Assembly (NCBI GenBank): GCA_039023545.1
Contig: JBCHKQ010000005.1
Span: forward strand, 83,758-147,757
Length of the DNA stretch: 64,000 nucleotides
Origin: Spirochaetia bacterium 38H-sp
GTDB lineage: Bacteria > Spirochaetota > Spirochaetia > Winmispirales > Winmispiraceae
Reading direction: 5' to 3'
Positions 25,981-33,947 of this stretch are shown here, one piece after another (position 1 is the stretch's first letter; the number at the start of each line of letters is the position of its first letter). The translations under genes and the position numbers were made by a program. Under the pieces are notes generated by a model. That model was not told the origin of the DNA. It did no database searches and worked only from the letters and a program-made list of their open reading frames with translations.

Positions 25981-27563
25981 ATAAGTCTGAGAACAAATCC
26001 GGCTGCCAGTGCCAAAACTGATGCATAAAGAGAAAGATAAGCAAACCAATCGCCCCATAAGGTATAAAGTGTTGTAACAGAATCATATACAGGTATATCA
26101 TATATAAGATAATCTTCTGTAAAAGGCTCTAGTTGTGCAAGAATTCTGCCGTTTGGCGATATTACAACAGTCATGCCACCATTGGTAGCACGGGCAAAAA
26201 AACGTCTGTTCTCAATGGCTCTAAAAAGAGCGACTGTCATATGCTGCATCTCGTTGGAAACAACACCAGCCCAGCTGTCATTGCCGACGTTTATAATAAC
26301 CTGTGCACCGCGCTTTATAAACTCCCTGGCAAGATAACCAAAGGTATCTTCAAAACATACAAGCGTAAAAAATCTAGCTTTACCATCATCAAAGATGGTA
26401 TAATCAGTACCTTTTTCCCAAAAATGGGTATCTGCATTTTTAAGCAAATTGTAGAGAAAGGGGAGCTGTTTTTCATATGGAAAATGCTCCGTAAAAGGAA
26501 CAAGATGCAGTTTTCTGTAAGGCGGCTCTGAGAGTTTGCCGTTTATATAGGCATAAACTCCGTTGTAATCTATGCGCTCCACTTTTCCATCATCAATCCT
26601 CACAGGTCTCCCGTCATCATTGCCAAAAACAAATGTATAGCCCTTTCTTGATTCCAGATATGCCAATAGTTCCTCAACCAGCCTAGTAGAAAGAGGATTT
26701 GTCCTCACATACATATGCCAGTAAAGAGATGGGACAAAGGCTGTTTCAGACCATATTACAGCATCCAAGTCAGGAGATTCTTTTATAGCATCTTCCGACA
26801 ATCTTCTAAGCCTGTTAAAACCATCCCGATAAGCTACAAGACCTCCTTTCCATGGGTCTTTATTGTGCTGTACAAGAGCTACCCTCCATGTGGGAGAAGC
26901 AGAATAATCAACCTGAGAAAAAAAGCCATATATCAAGATAAGCGTAAAAAGCCCAACATAGACAAGAGCTGGGATTTTTTCTTGTTTGAGTGATAAAGAA
27001 ACATTAGAAGAAGCAAGCAGATTTCCCCAAAAGGCAGAGGGAAATACTACCATAAGGGATACTGGCCAAACTCCACCCAAAGAAGCTATCTGTATAAAAG
27101 GTATAAACGCATACTGAGAATAACCTATAATCCCATAGGGATAGCCCAAAAATCCAGTGGTCTTAAGATACTCATAAGCAACCCAGATAAAAGTCTGCAA
27201 TATATATCCACGATTGGGGAAAAAATATATTGCTAGTTTCAAAGCAAGAAATAAAAAAATTCCATAAAAGGCATATATAGGAGGAACAATAAATATGGCA
27301 AGTGGATGAAACGTAGCAAGCCAAAAATTATAAAGTGCATAAGAAGCAAAACCATGATAAAGGCCATACAGCCATATGGTTTTCCAAGAAGAATGTCTTA
27401 TAACAGGGAAGATAGGAAGAAGAGCAAAAAAGCCAAGAACCCCTATACCACCCCTGACAAGTGGATTGGGAAAAGAAAGAGCAAACAGAACCGCAGAACA
27501 CAATACGAGGAAGAAGCGCTTGGATATGCTCCTTCCTTCAAAAAAAGATAATAGCTTCTTCAT
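25959..27563 (-). CDS. lnt: apolipoprotein N-acyltransferase
   Basis: Lnt adds the third acyl chain to lipoproteins in the inner membrane. The 534-residue protein has about six N-terminal membrane helices (residues 15-215), a nitrilase domain (about 225-500) and a final helix. The catalytic triad is visible as Glu in WSETAFVPS, Lys in YRKLHLVPF and Cys in TLVCFEDTFG. The window encodes at least one clear lipoprotein substrate, the cellulase. No Shine-Dalgarno sequence precedes the ATG, 11 bases after the HU stop. It ends the M23-bactofilin-ricT-rpsT-HU gene run. Confidence 0.95.
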   Translation of the reverse strand: MKKLLSFFEGRSISKRFFLVLCSAVLFALSFPNPLVRGGIGVLGFFALLPIFPVIRHSSWKTIWLYGLYHGFASYALYNFWLATFHPLAIFIVPPIYAFYGIFLFLALKLAIYFFPNRGYILQTFIWVAYEYLKTTGFLGYPYGIIGYSQYAFIPFIQIASLGGVWPVSLMVVFPSAFWGNLLASSNVSLSLKQEKIPALVYVGLFTLILIYGFFSQVDYSASPTWRVALVQHNKDPWKGGLVAYRDGFNRLRRLSEDAIKESPDLDAVIWSETAFVPSLYWHMYVRTNPLSTRLVEELLAYLESRKGYTFVFGNDDGRPVRIDDGKVERIDYNGVYAYINGKLSEPPYRKLHLVPFTEHFPYEKQLPFLYNLLKNADTHFWEKGTDYTIFDDGKARFFTLVCFEDTFGYLAREFIKRGAQVIINVGNDSWAGVVSNEMQHMTVALFRAIENRRFFARATNGGMTVVISPNGRILAQLEPFTEDYLIYDIPVYDSVTTLYTLWGDWFAYLSLYASVLALAAGFVLRLIKKGRAD

Positions 27564-27574
27564 GGAGAAGAAAA

Positions 27575-27883
27575 TTATTCTTTTACATTCCAGACGGACT
27601 CTTTAAGCTCTTTCCCCGGCCTAAAGACAGCAACGCCGTGATCAGAGACTGTCACAATCTCACCTGTCTTGGGATTTCTGGCCCTCTCTCTTCCCTTTCT
27701 GATTCTGATTTCAAAAGTGCCAAAGCCTCTAAGTTCCACAGTCTTACCGTCTACTAGAGCCTTCTTCACTTCTTCAAAGAAGGAGTCAATTACAAACTGG
27801 ATATCCTTCTTGCTCAAATCACAATCCTGAGAAATACTCTCGACAATCTGTGCCTTTGTCAATTTTTCTATTTTTCTGTCCAC
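27575..27883 (-). CDS. HU-family DNA-binding protein
   Basis: The 102-residue protein is a histone-like DNA-bending protein: LTKAQIVESIS at the N-terminus, LRGFGTFEIRIRKGRERARNPKTGE in the DNA-binding arm region and VAVFRPGKELKE at the end. It could equally be an IHF-like paralogue. Two GTG codons lie close together; GGAG overlaps the first (27889), so I use the second at 27883, seven bases downstream of the ribosome site. It follows rpsT by 39 bases in the same direction. Confidence 0.93.
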   Translation of the reverse strand: MDRKIEKLTKAQIVESISQDCDLSKKDIQFVIDSFFEEVKKALVDGKTVELRGFGTFEIRIRKGRERARNPKTGEIVTVSDHGVAVFRPGKELKESVWNVKE

Positions 27884-27922
27884 AGGCACTCCTTTACTAT
27901 GGAGGGAGTCCCCCCAGAAGAA

Positions 27923-28189
27923 TTATTCTGCAGCTAAAGCATTGAGCTTTTTATAAAGCCTGGACTTCTTACGCGCTGCAGTATTTTTATGAAGGATTCC
28001 CTTACGGGAAACCGTATCAAGCTGTTTTACAACCAATTTAAGCTGCGATTCTGCTTCTTCTTTGTTATTGCTTTTTACAGCAAGAAGAAACTTCTTAATC
28101 TCAGTCCTTACTCTGCTTTTTGCGGCCTTATTTCGCAGCTGTCTTTTTTTATTCTGCCGCTCTCTCTTCTGCGCATTCTTGGAACCCAA
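27923..28189 (-). CDS. rpsT: 30S ribosomal protein S20
   Basis: The 88-residue basic protein matches S20: GSKNAQKRERQNKKRQLRN at the N-terminus and GILHKNTAARKKSRLYKKLN near the C-terminus. The ribosome site AGGAGG abuts an ATG at 28195 with a one-base gap, which is too close; the TTG at 28189, seven bases after the site, is the more likely start. A promoter (28210-28238) lies between it and the zinc-ribbon gene. Confidence 0.95.
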   Translation of the reverse strand: MGSKNAQKRERQNKKRQLRNKAAKSRVRTEIKKFLLAVKSNNKEEAESQLKLVVKQLDTVSRKGILHKNTAARKKSRLYKKLNALAAE

Positions 28190-28209
28190 ATCCATCCTCC
28201 TGTCAGACT

Positions 28210-28238
28210 AACATAACACACAATTTCTGATACGTCAA
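28210..28238 (-). promoter_or_regulatory. putative rpsT promoter
   Basis: On the minus strand TTGACG (28233-28238), a 17-bp spacer and TATGTT (28210-28215) precede the rpsT ribosome site. Confidence 0.6.
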
Positions 28239-28245
28239 TATTTTA

Positions 28246-28416
28246 TTAAAAAAGGTCTTTAGGGCGACGCCCTGTTTTTTTACACTTACTGCATACGGCA
28301 TGAGTTTTGAGCTTGCCGTTTTCAAATACTGCTTTAACCTGTATCTCACCGCCACAGGAACACAGGAGCTTTTGAGCACCACGGTTAACCTTAGCGTTTT
28401 TACTCACCTTACCCAT
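28246..28416 (-). CDS. 56-residue zinc-ribbon protein
   Basis: This small basic protein has two CxC/CxxC knuckles: CSCGG at residues 19-23 and CSKC at 42-45, in a context (QKLLCSCGGEIQ...HAVCSKCKKTGRRP) that suggests a zinc ribbon binding RNA or the ribosome. It lies between ricT and rpsT, has a strong GGAGG ribosome site and its own promoter. The last seven codons lie in a GC-rich hairpin followed by a T run, so the terminator overlaps the stop. No named family is recognised. The codon pattern and cysteines make it very likely real. Confidence 0.8.
   Translation of the reverse strand: MGKVSKNAKVNRGAQKLLCSCGGEIQVKAVFENGKLKTHAVCSKCKKTGRRPKDLF
28247..28274 (-). terminator. hairpin and T run overlapping the zinc-ribbon stop codon
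   Basis: On the minus strand AGGGC-GTC-GCCCT is followed after six bases by CCTTTTTTAAT. The hairpin lies inside the coding region and the T run includes the last Phe codon and stop. Confidence 0.5.
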
Positions 28417-28451
28417 ATATAGCCTCCAACATATATTTTACAGTGGAACTG

Positions 28452-28481
28452 ATGTTAGCACAACATATATTTTTGTGTCAA
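28452..28481 (-). promoter_or_regulatory. putative promoter of the zinc-ribbon gene
   Basis: On the minus strand TTGACA (28476-28481), an 18-bp spacer and TAACAT (28452-28457) lie 35 bases before the ATG at 28416. The -35 box directly follows the ricT stop codon. Confidence 0.65.
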
Positions 28482-29399
28482 TCACAACTCAACATCAGGC
28501 TTTATCATCCACCTGTCATTAGAATAAACAATATTTTCTCTTCCGACAACCAAAAATTGTCCATCAGGTCCGGAAAGATATATTTTTTGCGACAGAATAT
28601 TTACCTCCGTGACTTTAAAAAACATCCCATCGTATTCTACCCTGGTATTCTCAACAGGATACTCCTGTCTCTCCTGCTCATATATGTCATATTCATACGC
28701 AAGACAACACAACAGTCTACCGCAGGGCCCGGATATTTTCATGGAATTAAGAGATATATTCTGGACCTTAGCCATTTTTATGGAAACAGGCACCAAATGA
28801 TCTGTTACAGAATGGCAGCAAAGACTTCTTCCGCAGACGCCAACCCCACCTACAAGTCTAGCCTCATCTCTGACTCCGATTTGTCTAAGCTCTATCCGTT
28901 TTTTAAACATAGAAACAAGATCTTTGACAAGAGCCCTAAAATCAACACGCCCATCAGCAGTAAAGAAAAAGAGAATTTTGGGTTCATCCGTAAGATAATG
29001 GACAGAAACGAGCTTCATATCAAGCCCATGCTCTTTTATCTTATCAAGGCAAAGATCAAAAGCCTTTTTCTCCTCTTCTATGTTTTTATTGTACTTAACT
29101 ATATCTTCTTCTGTCGCTTTTCTATATAATTCTTTTACGCTAGTATCCTTCTCTTCTGACAGGCTTTCTCTCTCTGATTTGGCAGGACCAAGAACAATGG
29201 CAAGATCCCTGCCATACTTACTCTGAACAATTACATAGTCAGTAGAGAAAATTTCCAAATCTTGCGGGACAGAACAAATTTCCGTCTCACTGGTATGCAA
29301 GACTTTTACAAGAACAAAATGAGTTTCTATCTTATAGCGCTGTTTCTTATCACAAGAAACAGCACAATCATTACATGTCTTATATTTTAGATGTTGCAT
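28482..29399 (-). CDS. ricT: RicT/PSP1-domain protein
   Basis: The 305-residue protein carries the PSP1 domain: LVKVLHTSETEI, VIVQSKYGRDLAIVLG, and the cysteine-rich core RLVGGVGVCGRSLCCHSVTDH and ISGPCGRLLCCLAYEYDIYE. In Bacillus RicT (YaaT) forms an Fe-S containing Y-complex that helps RNase Y mature transcripts; the paired cysteines here fit cluster binding. A YaaR-like gene precedes it, as yaaR and yaaT cluster in Firmicutes. The ATG has no ribosome site; a promoter inside the end of yaaR stops six bases before it. Confidence 0.9.
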   Translation of the reverse strand: MQHLKYKTCNDCAVSCDKKQRYKIETHFVLVKVLHTSETEICSVPQDLEIFSTDYVIVQSKYGRDLAIVLGPAKSERESLSEEKDTSVKELYRKATEEDIVKYNKNIEEEKKAFDLCLDKIKEHGLDMKLVSVHYLTDEPKILFFFTADGRVDFRALVKDLVSMFKKRIELRQIGVRDEARLVGGVGVCGRSLCCHSVTDHLVPVSIKMAKVQNISLNSMKISGPCGRLLCCLAYEYDIYEQERQEYPVENTRVEYDGMFFKVTEVNILSQKIYLSGPDGQFLVVGRENIVYSNDRWMIKPDVEL

Positions 29400-29405
29400 G
29401 GCAAA

Positions 29406-29434
29406 AGATTACATCTTTCAGGACAACAAATCAA
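29406..29434 (-). promoter_or_regulatory. putative ricT promoter inside yaaR (leaderless)
   Basis: On the minus strand TTGATT (29429-29434), a 17-bp spacer and TAATCT (29406-29411) end six bases before the ricT ATG at 29399. The -35 box lies in the last yaaR codons. Confidence 0.58.
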
Positions 29435-29909
29435 CAAGCATGCCCTGTATTTCTTCCAACTTCTCAAGAATATCCAGCTGTTTTATCTGGTTTAATATTA
29501 TACCTGCGACCAAAGATTCCATCTTCCTATCTATTATTCTTATCAGAGAATATTTTTTTCTTTTATCTATACCACTTCCAGAAACATGTTGTTCAAAACA
29601 CAGCATATTATCAACCACATAAGCAAGGAATTTTTTTACAGCATCTCTGTAGGCCTTTATATCATCAAAAGAGTGAGAGTTTCTTAATCTATCCCCAAGA
29701 CTGTGAATGTCATCCAGCATTTCTTCCAAAGAGAGCTCATCATGTTTTCCCACTAATTCTGGCTCTGCATTTATATTATTACCAGCATTGTTTCTTAGTA
29801 TTTTAGAGAACGTAGCTTTTTCCGATTTTTTGCTTTTTTTCTTCTTCTCCAGATTTTGCTGTCTGGCCGCAGAAAAAAAGTACCCGGCTTGAGGTTCTAT
29901 GGATTCCAT
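29418..29909 (-). CDS. YaaR family protein (DUF327)
   Basis: The 163-residue cytoplasmic protein fits the DUF327/YaaR pattern: a basic, low-complexity N-terminal part, then LSLEEMLDDIHSLGDRLRNSHSFDDIKAYRDAVKKFLAYVVDN and a helical C-terminus with LIRIIDRKMESLVAGIL. The family's function is unknown, although it often neighbours ricT. The ATG at 29909 overlaps the bactofilin stop by one base, with GGAG upstream; a longer frame to 29963 would lie wholly inside the bactofilin gene. Confidence 0.82.
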   Translation of the reverse strand: MESIEPQAGYFFSAARQQNLEKKKKSKKSEKATFSKILRNNAGNNINAEPELVGKHDELSLEEMLDDIHSLGDRLRNSHSFDDIKAYRDAVKKFLAYVVDNMLCFEQHVSGSGIDKRKKYSLIRIIDRKMESLVAGIILNQIKQLDILEKLEEIQGMLVDLLS

Positions 29910-30280
29910 CAACCTGCTCCAACAGCAGTCTTGCCGGAAGAGATTTCCATTCCCACAATACAAGTGGCATGCAGAACAGCTCCTTCCTCTACAACAAGAT
30001 AAGGAGCTTCTATATTACCCATGACTATTGCAGAAGACAGGATTATTATTTTCTCCTCTGCGATCAAATCACCTCTGACCACACCACCTATACTTATCTC
30101 TTTTGCATATAAAGAACCTTCGCACCTCGCACTCTTTCCCACCACAATCTTACCACTTGCACTGAGACTACCTATAACATCGCCATCTATTCTTAAGAAA
30201 TGAGCTCCGTTAATTTTTCCTTCTATTCTACATCCGGCACCAACTATAGAATTAATATGCGTTTCTTTCAATGCCTTCAT
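29909..30280 (-). CDS. bactofilin (polymer-forming cytoskeletal protein)
   Basis: The 123-residue protein is a compact right-handed beta-helix of the bactofilin family: SIVGAGCRIEGKI, HFLRIDGDVIGSL, GKIVVGKSARCEGSLYAKEISIGGVVRGDLIAEEKIIIL shows the regular short-turn repeats. Bactofilins polymerise into scaffolds that position peptidoglycan enzymes. The gene overlaps the M23 peptidase upstream by four bases, a pairing seen in other bacteria where the peptidase is the bactofilin client. Here it probably controls cell shape. Confidence 0.92.
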   Translation of the reverse strand: MKALKETHINSIVGAGCRIEGKINGAHFLRIDGDVIGSLSASGKIVVGKSARCEGSLYAKEISIGGVVRGDLIAEEKIIILSSAIVMGNIEAPYLVVEEGAVLHATCIVGMEISSGKTAVGAG

Positions 30281-31302
30281 TTTGAACTCGTTTTATTTTC
30301 AGAAATATTCAGAAATTTTAGAGGATCAACAACCTCAGAACCAATTATAACTTCATAGTGAACATGCCTTCCCGTAGACAAGCCAGTAGACCCCATAAGA
30401 CCTATCACCTGCCCCTGATGAACCTCCTGTCCTTTTTGCACCGTAAAATACTTTAAATGTGCATATTGAGTATAGAATCCATACTTATGTCTGATTACCA
30501 CATAATTTCCATAACCAAGAGGATCGGATTTGGCTTCCACAACCTTACCTGTTGCAGTAGCAAGAACAGGTACAGGATAAGGATAGGCAATATCCACCCC
30601 TTTATGCAAATACCAGTTTTTATAAAAAGGATGCAAGGCAGGTCCAAAATACTGCGTTATTATACCCTTGCCATCTTTAACCGGCCAAATACTGGGTATG
30701 CTAACAAGAAGATCCTTCTGAGCTCCAAGCACATTCTTTATCTGAGAAAAAGAATCTATAGCCTTTCTAAGCGTAACCTTAAGCTCTCTAAGCTCAGCAA
30801 CATCCTTAAGCTCACCTTCTGTAAGGGATAAAGTTCCTGTCAATCCTGACAAGTCCCCCTCTCCAGTAGGAGAATCCTCACTCAGCCCGGTACCTACTAT
30901 ACCGGCAGTCTCAGAAAGCGCTTTTTTAAATATGCTGGCAATTTCCCTTAGTTCTATAATTTCTTCTCTGACACTATCCAGATTAGCCTCTGCTCGCTTC
31001 AAAGAAGATTCCTTTCTGGTGAGTTCTGTCATAACACCTGCTATCTTTGAACCTGTCCATAAAAAACCAGCAGAAACAGAAATAAAAATCAGAGAAAAAA
31101 CAAGCAGGGTGACGAAGGAAAACTGAACATTTATAACCTTATTCTCTGAATGGGGAATAAACATTATAGTATATTTTTTACCTAAAAAGGCAAAACCTTT
31201 TTTTAAAACGTTCAGGACCCTATATCCAACGCTTTTTAACTTTTTGAAGAGGTTAGAAAAAAAACCTTTTTCCAATTTTTTATATTCTCGTGTCACAGAC
31301 AC
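30277..31302 (-). CDS. M23 (LytM-type) peptidase with membrane anchor and coiled coil
   Basis: The 341-residue protein has a basic cytoplasmic N-terminus, one membrane helix (about 62-87, FVTLLVFSLIFISVSAGFLW), a coiled coil (about 95-130) and a C-terminal M23 domain (about 215-330). Zinc ligands are His in LHKGVDIA with its Asp, and HVHYEV. It would cut peptidoglycan cross-links in the periplasm, guided by the bactofilin encoded next. The cytoplasmic tail is a plausible bactofilin contact. The start is a GTG behind AAGGAGC. Confidence 0.92.
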   Translation of the reverse strand: MSVTREYKKLEKGFFSNLFKKLKSVGYRVLNVLKKGFAFLGKKYTIMFIPHSENKVINVQFSFVTLLVFSLIFISVSAGFLWTGSKIAGVMTELTRKESSLKRAEANLDSVREEIIELREIASIFKKALSETAGIVGTGLSEDSPTGEGDLSGLTGTLSLTEGELKDVAELRELKVTLRKAIDSFSQIKNVLGAQKDLLVSIPSIWPVKDGKGIITQYFGPALHPFYKNWYLHKGVDIAYPYPVPVLATATGKVVEAKSDPLGYGNYVVIRHKYGFYTQYAHLKYFTVQKGQEVHQGQVIGLMGSTGLSTGRHVHYEVIIGSEVVDPLKFLNISENKTSSK

Positions 31303-31335
31303 GTTTTTGCTCCTTGGCTATAAATTGCACATTAT

Positions 31336-31365
31336 AGATTATCACAAATAAAAAGATTTTGTCAA
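31336..31365 (-). promoter_or_regulatory. putative promoter of the M23-bactofilin operon
   Basis: On the minus strand TTGACA (31360-31365), an 18-bp spacer and TAATCT (31336-31341) lie 33 bases before the GTG start. It diverges from the tatD promoter. Confidence 0.62.
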
Positions 31366-31379
31366 ACAAAATATTTTTA

Positions 31380-31408
31380 TTGACTGAAAAAAGGTAACAT
31401 GCTATTGT
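31380..31408 (+). promoter_or_regulatory. putative tatD-dusB promoter
   Basis: TTGACT (31380-31385), a 17-bp spacer and TATTGT (31403-31408) precede tatD with a leader of about 38 bases and ribosome site AGGGGA. Confidence 0.65.
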
Positions 31409-31453
31409 CTTATATATAAGTTTTACACATTCCATAAAAAAAGCAGGGGACAT

Positions 31454-32227
31454 ATGCGGTTGTTTGACTCTCATTCTCACATAAGCCTCATACATGAGGA
31501 TGCTATAGAAAGACTCATTATTACACAAGAAGCAAAACAGGCTGGAATTGTCGGGATAATAAGCATTTGTAATAATATCAATGATTTTTTTGTTGTTTAT
31601 GACCAATTAAGAACCGCCTCCAACGTGTATCATGCTGTCGGGGTAGCTCCCTCAGAAGTAGAATCACCAGGTAAAAACTGGATACAAAAAATAGAAGAAG
31701 GTATAACAAAACCCCGTGTTATAGCTATCGGTGAAACAGGTCTAGATTATTATAGAAAATTCGGAGATAAAAACTCTCAGATAGAATTATTTATAAAGCA
31801 ATTGGAATTGGCAGAAAAGTACAATCTCCCTGTCATTGTACATAACAGAGAAGCCGGAAAAGACATCCTAGAAATATTAAAGGAAAAGATACCTTCTAGA
31901 GGAGCTGTTTTGCATTGTTTCTCAGAAAACTGGGATTTTGCAAAAAAGGCCATGGATTTAAATATAATGATATCTCTTGCAGGAAACGTAACCTATAAAA
32001 ATGCAAAAGAGCTCCAGGATGCCGCAAAAAAGATACCTTTGGATAGATTGCTCGTAGAGACGGAGAGTCCATTTATGATACCTGCCGTATATAGAGGAAA
32101 AAGAAACAGACCCATATATCTAATAGAAATAATAAAGCATCTTTCAAATATTCGCGAAGAATCCCAAGAAGAAATAGCAGAAGCAACCTATCAAAATGCC
32201 CTTTCTTTTTTTAATATAAGTGAGTAA
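31454..32227 (+). CDS. TatD family metal-dependent hydrolase with an Asp-to-Glu change
   Basis: The 257-residue TIM-barrel nuclease-type hydrolase has HxH in FDSHSHISL, Glu in AIGETGLDYY, and His in VIVHNREA and VLHCFSE. The final metal ligand, an Asp in the LETDSPxL motif of most family members, reads Glu here (LLVETESPFM). This may alter metal geometry or be a tolerated swap. TatD proteins act on DNA ends or D-aminoacyl-tRNA in different bacteria. dusB follows with a one-base overlap (TAATG). Confidence 0.88.
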   Translation: MRLFDSHSHISLIHEDAIERLIITQEAKQAGIVGIISICNNINDFFVVYDQLRTASNVYHAVGVAPSEVESPGKNWIQKIEEGITKPRVIAIGETGLDYYRKFGDKNSQIELFIKQLELAEKYNLPVIVHNREAGKDILEILKEKIPSRGAVLHCFSENWDFAKKAMDLNIMISLAGNVTYKNAKELQDAAKKIPLDRLLVETESPFMIPAVYRGKRNRPIYLIEIIKHLSNIREESQEEIAEATYQNALSFFNISE

Positions 32228-33198
32228 TGCTGTATAGAAAAATAAAAATAGGTTCTCTGCAGGTTCCCGGCAATATTTTTCTTGCACCAATGGCAGGAAT
32301 AAGCGATATGGCTTTTAGAAAATTATGCGCACAAAATGGAGCCGACTTAACATACACAGAAATGGTTTCTGCCGAAGGATTGTTCTATAACAGCAAAAAG
32401 ACAGAAGCACTCTTAAAAAAAAGTCAGGAAGAAAAGTATCTAGCTGTTCAAATATTTTCCGGCAACGAGGATATGCTGATAAAAGCCGCAGAGAAACTGG
32501 AAAACACATATCATCCTTGTATTATAGACATCAACTCAGGTTGTCCTGTTCCTAAAGTTACAAAAACAGGAGCCGGAGCCGCACTTATGAGAGAACCCCA
32601 AAAAATATATAGAATAATAAACGAAATAAAAAAAAGGATAATAACACCAATAACGATAAAAATACGTTCTGGATGGAACCAAGAATTCCTAAACTATATG
32701 GAGATAGCCACAGCGGCAATAGAGGCAGGAGTTGATGCCTTATGTATACACCCAAGAACAAAGACACAAGGCTACAGCGGATTTGCAGATAGGACACATA
32801 TAAAAAACATAAAAGAAAAGTTTCCACAATTAGTGGTCATAGCCTCGGGAGATATAAACAGTCCGGAAGAAGTAGAAAGTGCCTTTCTAGAAACAGGCTG
32901 TGATGCTGTTATGATAGCGAGAGGGAGCATGGGAAAACCATGGATATTTAGACAAACAAAAGAATACCTAAATTACGGGAAATATAAAGAGCCTGATATA
33001 TCGGAAATAAAAAACACCATGTTAAGACATCTGGAATATGCCATAGAAGAAAAAGGCGAAAGAACAGCTGTAAAAGAACTAAGAAAACATATGGCATGGT
33101 ATATCAAAGGCATTCCTCATGCAGCTAAGCTAAGAAAAGATTTTATCTCATGTCAATCCCAGGATGACTATAAAAGACTTATCGACAGTATTTCTTAA
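32227..33198 (+). CDS. dusB: tRNA-dihydrouridine synthase, DusB type
   Basis: The 323-residue flavoprotein reduces uridines in tRNA. It has the N-terminal FLAPMAGISDMAFRKLC, the active-site Cys in DINSGCPVPKVTKTGAGAAL, and the FMN-binding VIASGDINSPEEVE and VMIARGSMGKPWIF. The C-terminal helical tRNA-binding domain is present. It is coupled to tatD by overlapping stop and start, and its 3' end overlaps the convergent rlmB by four bases. Confidence 0.94.
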   Translation: MLYRKIKIGSLQVPGNIFLAPMAGISDMAFRKLCAQNGADLTYTEMVSAEGLFYNSKKTEALLKKSQEEKYLAVQIFSGNEDMLIKAAEKLENTYHPCIIDINSGCPVPKVTKTGAGAALMREPQKIYRIINEIKKRIITPITIKIRSGWNQEFLNYMEIATAAIEAGVDALCIHPRTKTQGYSGFADRTHIKNIKEKFPQLVVIASGDINSPEEVESAFLETGCDAVMIARGSMGKPWIFRQTKEYLNYGKYKEPDISEIKNTMLRHLEYAIEEKGERTAVKELRKHMAWYIKGIPHAAKLRKDFISCQSQDDYKRLIDSIS

Positions 33199-33947
33199 TC
33201 GAACTTACCTTGTTGTCTGACTATCTCATACAACAAGATTCCGGTTGCAACAGAAACATTAAAAGAATCTATATTCCCACCGGAAGGAATAGATACCATA
33301 TAGTCGCATTTCTCTCTAACAAGTCTTGATAAGCCATTTCCCTCACTTCCCATCACTAGGCAAATTTTACCGGAAAAAGAAACACCAGATAAAGAATCTC
33401 CACACATATCGGCACCATATATCCAAAAACCATCTTCTTTAAGAATATCAATTACTCTGGAAAGGTTGTTTTCTACGATTAAGGGGACAAAAGCATCTGC
33501 ACCACTAGATACCTTGCTTATGACAGGGCTATCTACAGCAGCTCTGCGTGAAGGGACAATAACGGCAGCAATATCAAATTTATCACAGGTTCTTATTATG
33601 GCACCTATATTATGAGGATCTTCTATATGATCCAAAATAACTACAACAGAATTTTCAGGAAAGGGCAGAACATCCTTAAGACTGGGTCTATCGGAGGATG
33701 GGACTTTTAATAAAAGCCCTCTATGTTTGTCATGTCCGAAAAATCTATCCAATTCTTCTTTTTTACAATAGAGAATCGGGATATTCTTTTTATCTGCTAA
33801 TATTTTTATATCTTTATATTTATTCTTATCTGATAGCAAAATTTCTACATCATGAGAATGATTATTATCTATCTTTTCTATATAGGCCTTTATTACATTC
33901 TTACCATATAGATATCGCCAGAAACTAGAACTACTCTTCTTTTTCAT
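33195..33947 (-). CDS. rlmB: 23S rRNA 2'-O-methyltransferase, RlmB/SpoU family
   Basis: The 250-residue protein has an N-terminal substrate-binding domain (YLYGKNVIKAYIEK) and a knotted SpoU domain. The three motifs are VILDHIEDPHNIGAIIRTCD, VMGSEGNGLSRLV and IPSGGNIDSFNVSVATGILLYE. RlmB methylates a guanosine in the peptidyl-transferase region, although close TrmH-type enzymes act on other sites. Its start overlaps the upstream DxNxDG-repeat gene by 17 bp. Confidence 0.92.
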   Translation of the reverse strand: MKKKSSSSFWRYLYGKNVIKAYIEKIDNNHSHDVEILLSDKNKYKDIKILADKKNIPILYCKKEELDRFFGHDKHRGLLLKVPSSDRPSLKDVLPFPENSVVVILDHIEDPHNIGAIIRTCDKFDIAAVIVPSRRAAVDSPVISKVSSGADAFVPLIVENNLSRVIDILKEDGFWIYGADMCGDSLSGVSFSGKICLVMGSEGNGLSRLVREKCDYMVSIPSGGNIDSFNVSVATGILLYEIVRQQGKFD

